Part shown: one piece after another, positions 1 to 9,645 of the stretch
How positions within the stretch are numbered: the stretch's first letter is position 1
Layout: each line of letters begins with the position of its first letter
DNA from: Cervus elaphus
Lineage: Eukaryota > Chordata > Mammalia > Artiodactyla > Cervidae
Assembly (NCBI RefSeq): GCF_910594005.1
Contig: NC_057823.1
Location: 96,582,015 to 96,646,014, forward strand
Direction of reading: 5' to 3'
Length of the DNA stretch: 64,000 nucleotides
Position numbers and translations under genes: made by a program
The notes under the pieces: generated by a model
What the model was told of the DNA's origin: nothing
Seen by the model: only the letters and a program-made list of their open reading frames with translations
The model's database searches: none

Positions 1-78
1 AATGTATGACAAAACCCACTGAAATGTTGTGAAGTAATTAGCCTCCAACTAATAAAAAAATTAAAAAAAAAAAAAAAA
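1..78 (+). mobile_element. 3' end of a bovine-type L1 with poly(A) tail
   Basis: The last ~78 bp of an L1, cut by the window edge. It matches the end of the L1 at 10132-10212 nearly base for base, including the shared segment GTAATTAGCCTCCAACTAAT, and runs into an A-rich tail at about 55-78. No coding sequence is visible. The upstream target duplication lies outside the window. Confidence 0.9.
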
Positions 79-2636
79 GAGTAAGAGATAATGCAGATCA
101 GAACCAAGGTGTTTGCACTAGGAATGGGGAAAATATTAAGGAAGGAATATTACAGAAAATATTAAGGAAAATATTAAATAATTTCTTAATGTTAAGAAAA
201 CATTAAGGCTCAGTGACTGATTAGGTATGGTAAATTAAACAGAGGAAAAATTAACAATATTTATGGCTCTGTTTCACATGATCCATTGTAAAACAGGCAA
301 GAGAAGGTCAAGTTTATTGGGAAGACAGTGAATTATGCTGTGAACTTGGTGGACTTAATCTGTCTACAGGATATCTAGAGAGAGAGCTGCAGCTGAGAGC
401 TAAACCTACAGTCCTGATGATTGAAGAAAATGTCTAGGCTTACATCAGAGATGTGAAAATCATTGGAAAATAAGTAGGTGTACCACTGCAGAATCTTAAA
501 GGTGCCATTTGGTGTAATGAAAAAAGCAATGGGCAAAAAATTATAGTGCAAACTGATCACGTCAGTTAGTAACTATACCATTTAGACATGTCACCTATCC
601 CAGCTTCTTTTAAATTACTCTCAGAGTAACACTCCTATTTTCCTTAAAAATATTGTAAGATTAACATGTTGGTAGAAGTGAATATCTTTGAAAGGCTTAT
701 GTGTAAGGTAGGTGCTTCCCTCCCTCTCCCCGTTCATTTCCCTTTCTTCCTTCCTTCCTTTCTCTCGCGCTCCCTCCCTTCCTTGGTTCCTTTCTCCTAT
801 CACCTATCTGTCACTCCAGTATTCACAATAACCAAGAGATCATTAAGACAGAGTAGGGGATGGGATTTGCCTAAAGACGTCCTTGAAAATGTCCATGGAG
901 CTGGGTTCCTAGATTTATCTTGAGAGCCTAGGAGTTTCTCTTTCATATAAGTTAGGGTCATCTGGGAAATGAATTGTGGAGAAGGTCTAGGGTATAACTG
1001 AAGACCTTTAATGGTTTCTTAAATATCTCCCATATACTCAACCAGTATAGAGTTAGTTATTTAGCTCCTCACGCTGAACTTTTAGAATCGTCCTTTCAAT
1101 TTATTACAACTTCTCCAACTGGTACTTGATGATCACTCATTTCTGGTCTATTTATACCTATCCACACTTTTACTAAACAGAAATCATTACAGTTAGGACA
1201 TCATGCCTTGTTTTTTATTTCTTTTTTTTTTTTTTAACTCCTGAAATGTCTTTCTTTTAAGTTTTGTCTGTTAAATACAGCCTGGTTTTTAGAAACCATC
1301 TTAAATGTTATATTTTCCATGAATTTTAAGTTATCTATTCACCCACTCTATTCCTATGAGCATCGACGAATGATTACATCTTATCAGAAGAAGCACATCC
1401 TGCAACTATGGGCTTATACATTAATCAAGTTTGTTTTACAAAAAGGCTAAAAATTTTTTTAATTTAACTTTAAAACAAGAAAGAAAGAAAAACCTTCAGA
1501 GGAAATTGCAATGGAGTACCCCCTTGACTATACAGAATACTAAAAAAGTACAAGTAGTCATGTCAGAGTTACTAAAAAGTTCTATTTTCTTCTCAAAGCT
1601 CTCTGACAAGATTTACAATGAAAAACAATAAGAATGCAGGTAGCCCAGGAGGATTTCACTTGTAACAATTTCTTCTTTCAAATTGGATTCTGAATCACTC
1701 CTGCCTACAGTCCTAAATATTTTATTCTATGTACAGTGATATGTTGAAGTGTGTTGGAGAACTCAAACTACATTTGGGTTTAGGGTATTTATTTTTCTTC
1801 AATCTTTTTTTCTCTAAAGGATTTTTGTTGCTTTCCCTTAGTACTGATAAATACACATGCAAGGTCTAGCAAAGATTTGTTGTTGTTGACAAGTGTAGCA
1901 TTTTTAACATAGATTGATAGTATTTTGTACTGGAATGGCCATGTGAACCAGCAGCTCTAGTTTTGACCTTATGAATCATAATTGGATGCACTTGGGTAGA
2001 CACTTACAGCCTATATTTGCCTGCTGTGTGCACTATCATCTTTTTCTTGAAATTTCCAGAGCCCATGAGTTCACTCTGCAACATTTATTGAGTAGCTTCT
2101 GGATACAGAATATGAGACAGAGTAGCTGGAGCTATGAAAAATGTTCAGAGAAGAATGAACTGTGCATACGTCATGTATTACAAATTATAAATGAAAGAAA
2201 ATTTGTCAACCTCAATGGTTAGAATAGTCAAGACAAGGACTTGCCCTTTCCAAAATCCTCTCCTGGAAAGCCTCAAAATGCCTATTTCATACATAGGTGC
2301 TCTATGATTCCTAATGAAAGGGTTGATATAATCTGTATCTTACATCTCCACCACCTTGGACCCAGGGTAGACCAGACCTAAACTCAACCATCTCTTGACT
2401 GGTTAATGACATACTGTTGCTCAGAATGACCTAAGGATGAACATCAGTGTCCTATACTACATGTCAGCTAGTCGAATCAGACTTTCTAACTCAGGAACTT
2501 TAAACAGGTATTGCGACAGGAAGAACAGGAGAAACAGATGGAGAGATGGGTACTAGCTAAGTCACCAAGGTAGGGCATGAGCAGAGAGCAGTCAATGTCT
2601 ACTGTGAAAATGCGAACAACTCTTTGAACTTAATCA
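79..2636. other. Unique AT-rich intergenic stretch
   Basis: No recognised gene. Open frames do not exceed 85 codons and none resembles a known protein. It holds a pyrimidine-rich low-complexity tract at about 715-795 (CCCTCC/CTTCCTTC units), a T run at about 1220-1236 and an A-rich patch near 1440-1500. Around 2060-2160 there is weak similarity to the old mammalian repeat of the type TTTATTGAGCAnCTACTA. Confidence 0.6.
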
Positions 2637-2712
2637 GTTCAGCTCAGATGCTATGTTGTGTCTGACTCTCTGTGACCCCATGAACTGCAGCATGCCAGGC
2701 TTCCCTGTTAGT
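2637..2712 (-). mobile_element. BovB 3'-end fragment
   Basis: A 76-bp piece reading as the reverse complement of the BovB 3' terminus (CAGTTCAG..., TGTCTGACTC, GACCCCATGAACTGCAGCA, CCAGGCTTCCCTGT). The same string appears at 18800-18860 and 57785-57865. It has no coding capacity and no clear target duplication. Confidence 0.8.
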
Positions 2713-3078
2713 AGACTACAGGAAATATATCTTTATGCAGAATTCTGAAGAGCAATTTCCTTGCTTTCTCAGAGGATCCTTGAGATGCAGCTAGAACAGG
2801 ATCAAACTCATTAAGGCATTTTTATCGTTTCCTCCTTCCTTGTTTATTTTCCCACTCTCTAATATTGCTTGCTGAGATCAGTCCTCCAAATGTACTACCT
2901 GTCTTAGTGTCTGCTTTGTGAGGAGTTTAAACCAGTCTACTACACTAACAATGAAAAAACAGAAAGAGAAATTAAGGAAACAATACCATTCACCATTGCA
3001 ACAAAAAGAATAAAATACTTAGGAGTATATCTACCTAAAGAAACAAAAGACCTATACATAGAAAACTATAAAACACTG

Positions 3079-4333
3079 ATGAAAGAAATCAAAGAGGACA
3101 CAAACAGATGGAGAAACACACCGTGTTCATGGATTGGAAGAATCAATATTGTCAAAATGGCTATTCTACCCAAAGCAATCTATAGATTCAATGCAATCCC
3201 TATCAAGCTACCAATGGTATTTTTCACAGAACTAGACCAAAGAATTTCACAATTTGTATGGAAATACAAAAAACCTCGAATAGCCAAAGTAATCTTGAGA
3301 AAGAAGAATGGAACTGGAGGAATTAACCTGCCTGACTTCAGACTCTACTACAAAGCCACAGTCATCAAGACAGTATGGTACTGGCACAAAGACAGAAATA
3401 TAGACCAATGGAACAGAATAGAAAGCCCAGAGATAAATCCACGAACCTATGGACACCTTATCTTTGACAAAGGAGGCAAGGATATACAATGGAAAAAAGA
3501 CAACCTCTTCAACAAGTGGTGCTGGGAAAGCTGGTCAACCACTTGTAAAAGAATGAAACTAGAACCCTTTCTAACACCATACACAAAAATAAACTCAAAA
3601 TTGATTAAAGATCTAAATGTAAGACCAGAAACTATAAAACTCCTAGAGGAGAACATAGGCAAAACACTCTCCGACATAAATCACAGCAAGATCCTCTATG
3701 ACCCACCTCCCAGAATATTGGAAATAAAAGCAAAACTAAACAAATGGGACCTAATGAAACTTAAAAGCTTTTGCACAACAAAGGAAACTATAAGTAAGGT
3801 GAAAAGACAGGCCTCAGATTGGGAGAAAATAATAGCAAATGAAGAAACAGACAAAGGATTAATCTCAAAAATATACAAGCAACTCCTGCAGCTCAATTCC
3901 AGAAAAATAAATGACCCAATCAAAAAATGGGCCAAAGAACTAAACAGACATTTCTCCAAAAAAGACATACAGATGGCTAACAAACACATGAAAAGGTGCT
4001 CCACATCACTCATTATCAGAGAAAAGCAAATCAAAACCACAATGAGGTACCATTACACGCCAGTCAGGATGGCTGCTATCCAAAAGTTTACAAGCAATAA
4101 ATGCTGGAGAGGGTGTGGAGAAAAGGGAACCCTCTTACACTGTTGGTGGGAATGCAAACTAGTACAGCCACTATGGAAAACAGTGTGGAGATTTCTTAAA
4201 AAACTGGAAATAGAACTGCCATATGACCCAGCAATACCACTCTTGGGCATACACACTGAGGAAACCAGATCTGAAAGAGACACGTGCACCCCAATGTTCA
4301 TCGCAGCACTATTTATAATAGCCAGGACATGGA
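3079..4333 (+). pseudogene. L1 ORF2p C-terminal fragment, truncated by ERV insertion
   Basis: Open frame of about 418 L1 codons from ATG 3079; coding similarity already begins near 2945 in the same frame. It covers the region after the reverse-transcriptase fingers and palm, including the thumb and the C-terminal cysteine-rich segment. The CCHC-like motif CWRGCGEKGTLLHCWWEC is at about 4101-4154. No stop or frameshift interrupts it before the provirus junction at 4334, where a few foreign codons precede a stop at about 4345. The ORF2 frame picks up again at 9646. The endonuclease and YADD catalytic core are absent, so this is a dead fragment, not a cellular gene. Its good preservation indicates a fairly young L1. 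Confidence 0.9.
4329..4333 (+). repeat. 5-bp target-site duplication of the provirus, left copy
   Basis: ATGGA sits directly before the provirus end TGTTCTGCCC. The same ATGGA follows the other end at 9646-9650. Removing the provirus and one copy restores an uninterrupted L1 ORF2 sequence (ACATGGAAGCAACC), which confirms the boundaries. Confidence 0.93.
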
Positions 4334-4378
4334 TGTTCTGCCCGTAGTCCGAGTCCCTGGTCGGGAAAGAAGACTCCT
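4334..4378 (-). repeat. Terminal 45 bp of U5 (3' end of the provirus)
   Basis: On the plus strand it begins TGTTCTGCCCGTAGTCCGAG. It is an inverted copy of the other terminus (9601-9645), with 42 of 45 positions alike by my count. In the provirus sense it is the last part of U5. Directly upstream comes env-start sequence, so the rest of the 3' LTR (U3, R and the beginning of U5) is missing. Confidence 0.85.
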
Positions 4379-4476
4379 GGGCCGATGAAAACTGTCATCA
4401 GCAGGAGAGTTAAGAGGGCTCCCGTAGTACGAGTTTTAGTTTCAAAGGATTTGACGGGTGAGGTTTTGCCTCCCAT
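4379..4476 (-). pseudogene. env start remnant
   Basis: In provirus sense an ATG at 4476-4474 opens a frame that overlaps the end of pol, as the env start does in gammaretroviruses. It encodes a short polar N-terminus followed by a leucine-rich hydrophobic run of the signal-peptide type. It then runs straight into the 45-bp U5 end at 4378. Everything else of env (surface and transmembrane subunits) is absent. Identity as env is inferred from position and composition, since too little remains for homology. Confidence 0.5.
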
Positions 4477-5320
4477 TCTGCTTGCGCCTTCTCCTGTTCT
4501 TCCCGGGTGGCTTGCTGCACGTGATTGCAGTGAACCTAGGGCCCAATCCCGTTGACCTTAACAGCAGTAGGAGTGGTAAGGAGAACAACATAAGGGCCTT
4601 TTCATATAGGTTCTAATGCTTTAGATTGGTGTCGTTTTACCCAAACCCAATCACCCGGGCCAATATTATGTGAGGAGATGGTCCCCTTGCTTGTTACTTA
4701 ATGCCATCAGTGTTTGCTGGAATTGTCCCAAGGTAGGGGGTGGTAGGCATTTTCTCTCGAATATAGGACACACAGGAGGGGGTCTTCTATACAGAATCTC
4801 AAAAGGGGTAAGATTCAGCTTATAAGGGGTGTTATGCACTTGAAAGAGCACGAAGGGAAGGAGGGCCACCCAGTCCCCGCCAGTCTCTATTGCCAACTTT
4901 GTCAAAGTTTCTTTTAGGGTCCGATTCATTTTCTCAACCTGTCCTGAGCTCTGGGGATTATATTCACAATGTAACTTCCATTTTATCCCCAGAGCTTGGG
5001 CCAGCCCTTGTACAATCTGGCTCACAAAGGCAGGTCCGTTATCAGAGCCCATAGTCACTGGCAGCCCGTACCTAGGCACTATATCTTCTAAGATCTTTTT
5101 AGCAACCACTGTTGCTGTCTCTCCCTTAGTGGGGAAGGCTTCTACCCACCCTGAGAAGGTATCTACCAGAACCAACAGATAGCGATACCCATACTTGCCT
5201 GGTCTTACCTCAGTGAAATCTATTTCCCAGTGTTGCCCTGGCTCTTCTCCTCGGTACTTCGTTCCAGTGTGCTGCCTTTTCGAGGAACCTCAGGCAGGCT
5301 GTCTGGAGAAGTGTGAAGGT
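4400..5320 (-). pseudogene. pol: Retroviral integrase, broken
   Basis: The catalytic core is open to the stop at 4666. The catalytic triad is visible: first Asp in WEIDFTEV (codon 5220-5218), second Asp in GSDNGPAF (5043-5041) and Glu in SSGQVEKMN (4935-4933). The last two are separated by 35 residues, so this is a DD35E core. The N-terminal zinc-binding domain survives only as its His half (HLCEHLHTTTHLG, encoded near 5330-5370); the Cys half is lost at a frameshift or small deletion near the T run at 5321-5330. The C-terminal domain continues past 4666 in another frame to about 4400 and holds in-frame stops, one of them replacing a Trp codon near 4593. The core would be readable but the protein is not. 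Confidence 0.85.
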
Positions 5321-6993
5321 CTTTTTTTTTCCCCAAGTGTGTAGTTGTATGCAGGTGTTCACATAGGTGACGACCCAGGATGGCAGGCAATATCAGGTTG
5401 TAGGTTTGATCTTGGTACCATCCATCTTTGTCATCTTTCTGGAGGGTGGTATCCTCGTTGATCCAAACGAGGTCAGGGAGGGAATAATCGGGGACTGGCA
5501 GCAGAGTCCCCATACCAGGAGGTGGAAGTCCCATGGCTAATGTGGGGGCAGTGTAGTCCCGGCTGGCCGCTTCTAGTTGGGCCCGTCTGAGTGTCTGGAA
5601 AGCCTGTTTTATTGGCTCAGTCCAAGTCCAGTTTGGGGTCTCTTTACTTCCCTCATACAAGGGCCGGACCTTCTCAGCAATCCCCATGATCCACAGTCTA
5701 CAATATCTAACAGTCCCCAAAAACTCTCTCACCTGGCGGGGGGTCTTGGGCTCTGGTATCTGCAATATTGTTTCTTTCATGGCCTGAGTTAGCCACCTTT
5801 GCCCCTGCCTGATCTTATACCCCAAATAGGTGACCTCTTGCCTTGATATTTGCGCCTTCTTTGCACTAGCACGATGTCCCAAGGTGCCTAGAGTCTGTAA
5901 GAGGTCCCCGGTGGCATGGCTGCATGCCTCCTCAGTGGTTCCAGCCAACATAAGGTCGTCTACATATTGCAGCAGGATGACCTCTGGGTGGCGAGTCAGA
6001 TATTCATAGAGGTCTTCACTCAGCACCTCATTAAACAAGGTAGGGGAGTTCTTGAACCCCTGTGGGGGGGCGGGTCCAAGTTAATTGTACTACCGGTTGG
6101 CCTTCCCCCTCAGTCCACTCAAAGGCAAATATCTCCTGGCTCTGGGCCGCCAGGGGTAGGCTGAAAAAAGCATCTTTCAAGTCCAACACAGTGTACCAAG
6201 TGTACTCAGGCAGCACACTGCTCAGGAGGGTATATGGGTTGGGGACAGTAGGGTGTATGTCACTCACCCGTTTGTTGACTTCTCGTAGGTCCTGGACAGG
6301 TCTGTAATCCATACTCCCCGGCTTCTTCACCGGTAGTAAGGGGGTGTTCCAAGGGGATTGGCACCGCTTGAGAATTCCGGCATCCATGAGCCGTCGAATG
6401 TGGGGAGTGATCCCCCGCCGAGCCTCCTGGCTCATAGGGTATTGCCTCACCCTCACAGGAGTCGCCTCAGCTTTTAGTTCAATGACGACTGGATGTCTCT
6501 GTTTAGCCAGTCCCATTCCTGCTGTTTCTGCCCATGCCAACGGGTATTTGTGGACCCACGGTTGTATATCTGGTGCTATAACCTCTGAGGGCTTAGGCAC
6601 AAAAAGTCTGTATTCATCTCTTAAAGCTAGAGACAAGACATGTATCGGCTGTCCAAGTCCATCTGTGACTGACATTCTCCCAGGGTCAAAATGGATTTGA
6701 GCATTAACTTTAGTCAACAAGTCCCGTCCAAGTAGAGGGGCTGGGCATTCTGGTATCACCAAAAACGAATGGGACACCTGATGGGTCCCCAGATTTACTT
6801 TCCGTTCTGTGGTCCAACAATATTTTTTTCTCCCCATGGCTCCTTGCACCAAGCTCGTTTTCTTAGACATTGGTCCCAGTTTTTGATTTAAAACAGAGTG
6901 TTGGGCGCCAGTGTCCACCATGAAGCCAATGGGTTTCTCTTCCACATGTATGGTTACCCAGGACTCGGGGAGGGGTGTCGAGTCTTGACTCCC
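5321..6993 (-). pseudogene. pol: Retroviral protease and reverse transcriptase, frameshifted and RNase H-deleted
   Basis: The pol frame follows the gag UAG (6996-6994) without a frame change. The protease active site is FMVDTGAQ (DTG at 6915-6907). Reverse transcriptase follows with motif A, LDLKDAF, near 6170. A frameshift in the seven-G run at about 6063-6069 splits motif A from motif B (PQGFKNSP). Motif C is YVDD at 5966-5955, so the catalytic aspartates are all present. After the thumb and connection region (to about 5490) the sequence passes directly into the integrase N-terminus. No RNase H domain can be found, which implies an internal loss of several hundred bases relative to the family. 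Confidence 0.88.
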
Positions 6994-8382
6994 CTAGTCA
7001 CTGTCTTCCCCCGCATATAGAACTCGAGTTCCAGGGGAAATTCTCTCTCTGGGTTGTTTTTTTCTTCGGGTGCCTCTTAGGGCACTCATTTTTCTAGTGC
7101 CCCTGTTCTTTGCAGTAAGCGCACTGATCTTTCTTTACGGCCTGCCTTTTTGGTCTCTCTTTTATTAAATACCTTTTTAGCTGCTTTCAGTAAGTCTTGT
7201 ATTGTCTGTTCTCCTAACCCCTCTATCTTTTGTAATTTCCTCTTAATATCTGGGGCTGCCTGATTCACAAACACTAGTAGAACTGCAGCACGTGATTCCT
7301 CAGCCTGGGGGCCCATGGGTGTATATTGCCTACAGGCTTCCATTAGCCTCTCTAGGAAGGCTGACGGGCTTTCAGTGGGCTCTTGCCTTACTAAATTTAC
7401 CTTTGCCAAATTTGTTGGCTTTTTAGCTGCGGCCTGCAGGCCAGCCATTAGAGTCTGGCGGTTCACTTGGAGACACTCCCTACTTTCCACTCGCTCAAAA
7501 TCCCAGTTAGGCCGCAACAGAGGAAACCCCTCATCCACGAGATGAGGCTGGGCTGTTGGTCTCTCGTCGACCCCCGGGACCCGTTTCTGTGCCTCTGCCA
7601 GGATTTGCTCCCGTTCTTCTGTAGTGAAGAGCACCTGCAACAGCTGCTGGCAATCATCCAAGGTGGGGTTATGAGTGAACAAAATGGGAAAAGGGCCAGT
7701 ATTGATAGGTTCGCTCTCCGTCCAGGCTAGCTGGTCCCACCCGGACGGGGAGTGCCTGTACAGTAGATGAAGGTAACTCTGGGTCCCCATGATCTTGCTC
7801 ACCCCTATTTCTTCTATTTTTTTTTTTTTCCGGGGTCGGGATTCCCTTGTCCCTTCTGATTCACTGGGGGTGGGGTGGGGGGCTCTTTCCCCCCAGGGGA
7901 ACCTGCAACGGAGGAGGGGCATATGGTGGGGGCCTAATTTCCGTCTCCAAGTCAATCAGGTTCCGGTCCGAGGATTCCTGCAAGACCGGTTTTGGGCCCT
8001 TATTCTTCTTGGCTTCCTCTGGGGCAGTGGGAGTTTTCATAACCAGGGCCTGTACATTAGGAGAATCAGGGAGTTTGTGAACAAAAGGTTTTAACCATTC
8101 GAGCGGATCTTTTACTAGATCTTGCCAGACCATAACATATGGGACTTGGCTCGGGTGGCCCCAGGGATCAGGAGCCATAACTTTTTCTTTCACCGCCCGA
8201 ATAATAGAAGGTTGAAAAGTTTCTTCTGGAGGCCATCTAACTTGGAAGGTGGGCCACTCTGCAGAGCAAAAGGTTATTAATTTACTCTTTGTAACCAGTA
8301 GCAACAGATCATATGCTTTAGCCCTGACATCCGAGAAATGATCAGTCATGAGAGAGAGTGAGGTAGATTTTCTTTGCCCCAT
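6994..8382 (-). pseudogene. gag: gag, frameshifted
   Basis: The start is the ATG at 8382-8380, chosen because it begins Met-Gly-Gln, the myristoylation-type N-terminus of gammaretroviral matrix. Matrix runs to a stop at 7861 and carries the late-domain motif PPPY (7932-7921). The frame changes within the G/C homopolymers at about 7866-7897; capsid continues in the second frame down to 7086. The major homology region lies near 7340-7390 (QEPTESPSAFLERL). Nucleocapsid has one zinc knuckle, CAYCKEQGH then KNEC with a stop codon inside, in a third frame at about 7085-7130. A further frame change at the A run near 7053-7063 restores the frame ending in UAG at 6996-6994. At least three frame breaks make it non-functional. 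Confidence 0.88.
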
Positions 8383-9489
8383 AGCGAGAGTCAGAAGAAA
8401 GTCACCGAGAATTACCACCAATAAATCCTATCAGGAGTGGTGGCGGCCAGGAGGTTGGGCTTGTGGTATGCTTCGTGGAACTATTTGAGTGCCTTAATCG
8501 TTGCTCGGAAGTTTTCTTGCTGGGGGCGGGCACCCTAAGGGTTTCTAGCCCATTCCGTGACCCCCTTATCCTTTCACGGGAGTCTTCCAGTGGCAGGCGC
8601 CCTATTGGCTCTTAAGTGCCTGTCCCGTGCCCACACAGACGGGTTTTTATTTGGCCAGATTCTCAGTTTAGAATACGAGAAAAAAGAAAGGAGTTTCACC
8701 CTCTCGGGATCCCATTACTGGGGCTGACTTGTTGGGAGGCCTTCAGAATCCGCCAGGGAGTAGCCCTGGCTGGGACTTGTCATTTGCCCCGACAACTGTC
8801 TGCCTGTTCACTGAAACTCGCAGAAACAGAAATGAGGCTCCAAGGCTTTATAGGAAGAAGTAGACAGTGACACACCAGAGAACAATGAGACAGGAGACAA
8901 TGCTGGCAGTTATACAGAAAAACACACAGACAGACACACATAAGCCGACGACACAGATCCTCTGGAACAAGGGTCACCTTACCGTATGGCGTCCACTGTT
9001 CCCCAGATTCGGGCTTAGGAGAGGAGGTCTCCTTCCCGCAGAGCTGGCTGCCTCCCAGCGCGCTCGCTGGCCTCGGCCTCACGCCAGCCAGAACGGCCAG
9101 TCCGTTCCCTCATGGAAAGCTTTCCCTAACGCCAGACACCTTCCTGCTTCACAGCAGGGCCTCGGCTTTACTCTGGTCTTTTTCTGCGCCAGACACCTTC
9201 CCGCTTCACAGCAGGGCCTCGGCTTTACTCTGGTCTTTTTCTGCACCAGATACCTTCCCGCTTCACAGCAGGGCCTCGGCTTTACTCTGGTCTTTTTCTG
9301 CGCCAGACACCTTCCCGCTTCACAGCAGGGCCTCGGCTTTACTCTGGTCTTTTTCTGAGCCAGATACCTTCCTGCTTCACAGCAGGGCCTCGGCTTTACT
9401 CTGGTCTTTTCTAAACCTGCCTGAGCACCGGTGCTATTACCTATCTTTTTTCCCCTTTGTTCCAAAGAGTGTTCTTCCCCGGTCATGGG
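8383..9489 (-). other. Proviral 5' leader between PBS and gag
   Basis: About 1.1 kb between the primer-binding site and the gag ATG, long for a gammaretroviral leader. It contains the 57-bp repeat array (9131-9414) and should include splice-donor and packaging functions. One AG|GTAATA-type donor candidate lies near 9440, before the repeats; this is speculative. A frame open from the PBS side through the repeats ends at 9079 and does not join gag. Confidence 0.7.
9131..9414 (-). repeat. Five tandem 57-bp units in the proviral leader
   Basis: Units start at 9131, 9188, 9245, 9302 and 9359, exactly 57 bp apart, and differ at only a few positions (for example CAGACACC versus CAGATACC, and TTCCTGC versus TTCCCGC). 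The last unit is slightly short. Because 57 is divisible by three, the array is open on both strands and gives a 19-residue peptide repeat in each direction. The few differences suggest recent expansion or homogenisation. Confidence 0.95.
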
Positions 9490-9507
9490 ATCCCGGACGA
9501 GCCCCCA
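9490..9507 (-). promoter_or_regulatory. tRNA-Pro primer-binding site
   Basis: The minus strand reads TGGGGGCTCGTCCGGGAT, an 18-nt match to the proline-tRNA primer-binding site of gammaretroviruses. Two extra T residues (9509-9508) separate it from the U5 end at 9510, as expected for the nucleotides removed in integrase 3' processing. This fixes provirus orientation. Confidence 0.95.
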
Positions 9508-9509
9508 AA

Positions 9510-9645
9510 TATTCTGCCCATAGTCCGAGTCCCCGGTCGGGAAAGAAGACTCCTCAAAACAATGCAACTTGCAATAGGGGAATCGAGTTGCATTGTTTCG
9601 AGGAGTCTTCTTTCCTGACCGGGGACTCAGACTACGGGCAGAACA
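9510..9645 (-). repeat. Palindromic U5 terminus (60-bp arms, 16-bp spacer)
   Basis: Arms 9510-9569 and 9586-9645 are inverted copies, 55 of 60 positions alike by my count, with the differences at A/G positions and around a 16-bp spacer. The inner arm, next to the PBS, is ordinary U5. The outer arm is the same U5 sequence reversed, occupying the place where U3 and R should be. Both provirus ends therefore carry the same U5-type terminus (TGTTCTGCCC at the plus-strand left end). Confidence 0.9.

Larger units (their letters stand above)
2942..4333 (+). mobile_element. 5'-truncated L1, left segment (interrupted by a provirus)
   Basis: Left part of a bovine-type L1 that resumes at 9646 and ends in an A-rich tail near 10212. 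The element starts inside ORF2, so it was 5'-truncated on insertion. A 13-bp direct repeat with one mismatch flanks the composite (2929-2941 AAACCAGTCTACT and 10213-10225 AAACCAGTGTACT), which is the expected L1 target duplication. Without the provirus the L1 would be about 1.96 kb. Confidence 0.92.
4334..9645 (-). mobile_element. Defective gammaretrovirus-like (class I) endogenous provirus
   Basis: A 5312-bp minus-strand provirus inserted in L1 ORF2 with a 5-bp target duplication. In its own sense the order is: palindromic U5 end, tRNA-Pro primer-binding site, leader with 57-bp repeats, gag, in-frame UAG, protease, reverse transcriptase, integrase, a short env start and a 45-bp U5 end. A class I, gamma-type assignment rests on four features: the tRNA-Pro PBS, a Gag that starts Met-Gly-Gln and has a PPPY motif, gag and pol in one frame separated by UAG, and a single CCHC knuckle. 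No U3, R, TATA box or polyadenylation signal was found at either end, RNase H is missing and env is almost wholly absent. Frameshifts occur in homopolymer runs. It is non-functional. Confidence 0.92.

Noticed and set aside
3079..4347. A 422-codon host gene
   Set aside because: It is L1 ORF2; the last codons before the stop come from the provirus end.
9131..9414. CRISPR array
   Set aside because: The 57-bp units are directly tandem with no variable spacers, in a proviral leader of a mammalian genome.
4334..9645. A cut-and-paste DNA transposon (45-bp terminal inverted repeats plus 5-bp target duplication)
   Set aside because: The interior is gag-pol with a tRNA-Pro PBS. The inverted termini are U5 sequence, so retroviral integration explains the ends.
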